From: Ralstonia pickettii DTP0602
GTDB taxonomy: Bacteria > Pseudomonadota > Gammaproteobacteria > Burkholderiales > Burkholderiaceae
Assembly (NCBI GenBank): GCA_000471925.1
Contig: CP006668.1
Coordinates: forward strand, 248,001 to 312,000
Length of the DNA stretch: 64,000 nucleotides
Reading direction: 5' to 3'
In this document: piece after piece, positions 63,931 through 64,000 of the stretch
How positions within the stretch are numbered: the stretch's first letter is position 1
Layout of the letters: every line of letters starts with the position of its first letter
Notes under the pieces: model-generated
What the model saw: only the letters and a program-made list of their open reading frames with translations
The model's database searches: none
Told to the model about the DNA's origin: nothing
Translations under genes and position numbers: made by a program

Positions 63931-64000
63931 ATGAATACAACAAGCGCGCATCGCGCCGGTGGCGAAACCTGGATCCGGATGCGAGAAGTCATCACCAAAG
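63931..64000 (+). CDS. Start of an unknown gene cut by the window end
   Basis: Open frame from ATG 63931 (MNTTSAHRAGGETWIRMREV...) to the end of the sequence, 23 codons. A weak TGGAA ribosome site is present. It is divergent from the LysR gene, with a gap holding an ACTAGT palindrome. The family cannot be judged from so few residues. Confidence 0.4.
   Translation, partial: MNTTSAHRAGGETWIRMREVITK

Overview
The window looks like a chromosomal segment of a Cupriavidus/Ralstonia-type betaproteobacterium. This rests on the very high GC coding style, a complete betaproteobacterial-type flagellar gene order, and accessory genes typical of that group (a Bug solute-binding protein, a MerR sensor, many LysR regulators, aromatic catabolism). 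The species assignment is an inference; no rRNA or tRNA gene is visible.

Region 1 (1-26.3 kb) is the motility locus. It runs cheB (cut by the window edge), cheY, cheZ, then flhB-flhA-flhF-flhG-fliA-flhE, largely translationally coupled, behind a sigma28-type promoter. On the minus strand lie flgA and flgM-flgN; on the plus strand flgBCDEFGHIJ and flgKL. FlhA/FlhB form the export gate, FlhF/FlhG set flagellar position and number, and FliA with its anti-sigma factor FlgM times late genes. Rod, hook, ring and junction proteins follow. Three sigma28-like promoters are visible (before flhB, flgM and flgK). Three mobile sequences interrupt the locus. Two 1,499-bp copies of an IS4-family (IS50-like) element in opposite orientation each sit in the loop of a REP-like GC palindrome. 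A 160-bp MITE-like inverted-repeat element sits exactly at the flgM/flgN junction and appears to have shortened FlgM by three residues and broken an ATGA overlap.

Region 2 (26.3-34.8 kb) is an accessory, visibly less GC-rich and gene-poor stretch. It holds a Cys-based phosphatase, a DUF3455 lipoprotein, a DUF2188 protein, an orphan mercury-type MerR with a divergent GDCCVxC protein and a textbook 19-bp-spacer operator-promoter, a bestrophin-type channel, a 38-bp palindrome, a PEBP/YbhB protein, a hypothetical and a Bug solute-binding protein.

Region 3 (34.8-42.9 kb) has a minus-strand redox cluster (GlxA-like AraC regulator, NmrA-type SDR, AhpD-like protein, secreted cupin, FAD oxidoreductase ending in a clear terminator). 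It is followed by a LysR regulator, an Ohr-type peroxidase, a possible 33-residue membrane peptide and an LRAT-domain protein.

Region 4 (42.9-51.2 kb) resembles a nitrophenol/hydroquinone catabolic cluster arranged around a divergent LysR gene. Nitroreductase, extradiol hydroquinone-type dioxygenase and WrbA-like quinone reductase are on one strand. Maleylacetate-reductase-like dehydrogenase, amidase and a divergent tryptophan-2,3-dioxygenase-like heme protein are on the other. An azoreductase and a GNAT acetyltransferase follow.

Region 5 (51.4-64 kb) has a stand-alone homodimeric E1 (AceE-like) divergent from an Lrp regulator, a MarR-bracketed tripartite drug pump (OMF-EmrA-EmrB), and a LysR/SDR divergent pair. 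It ends with a RibF-like protein lacking a recognisable kinase domain and a terminal LysR gene divergent from a gene cut by the window end.
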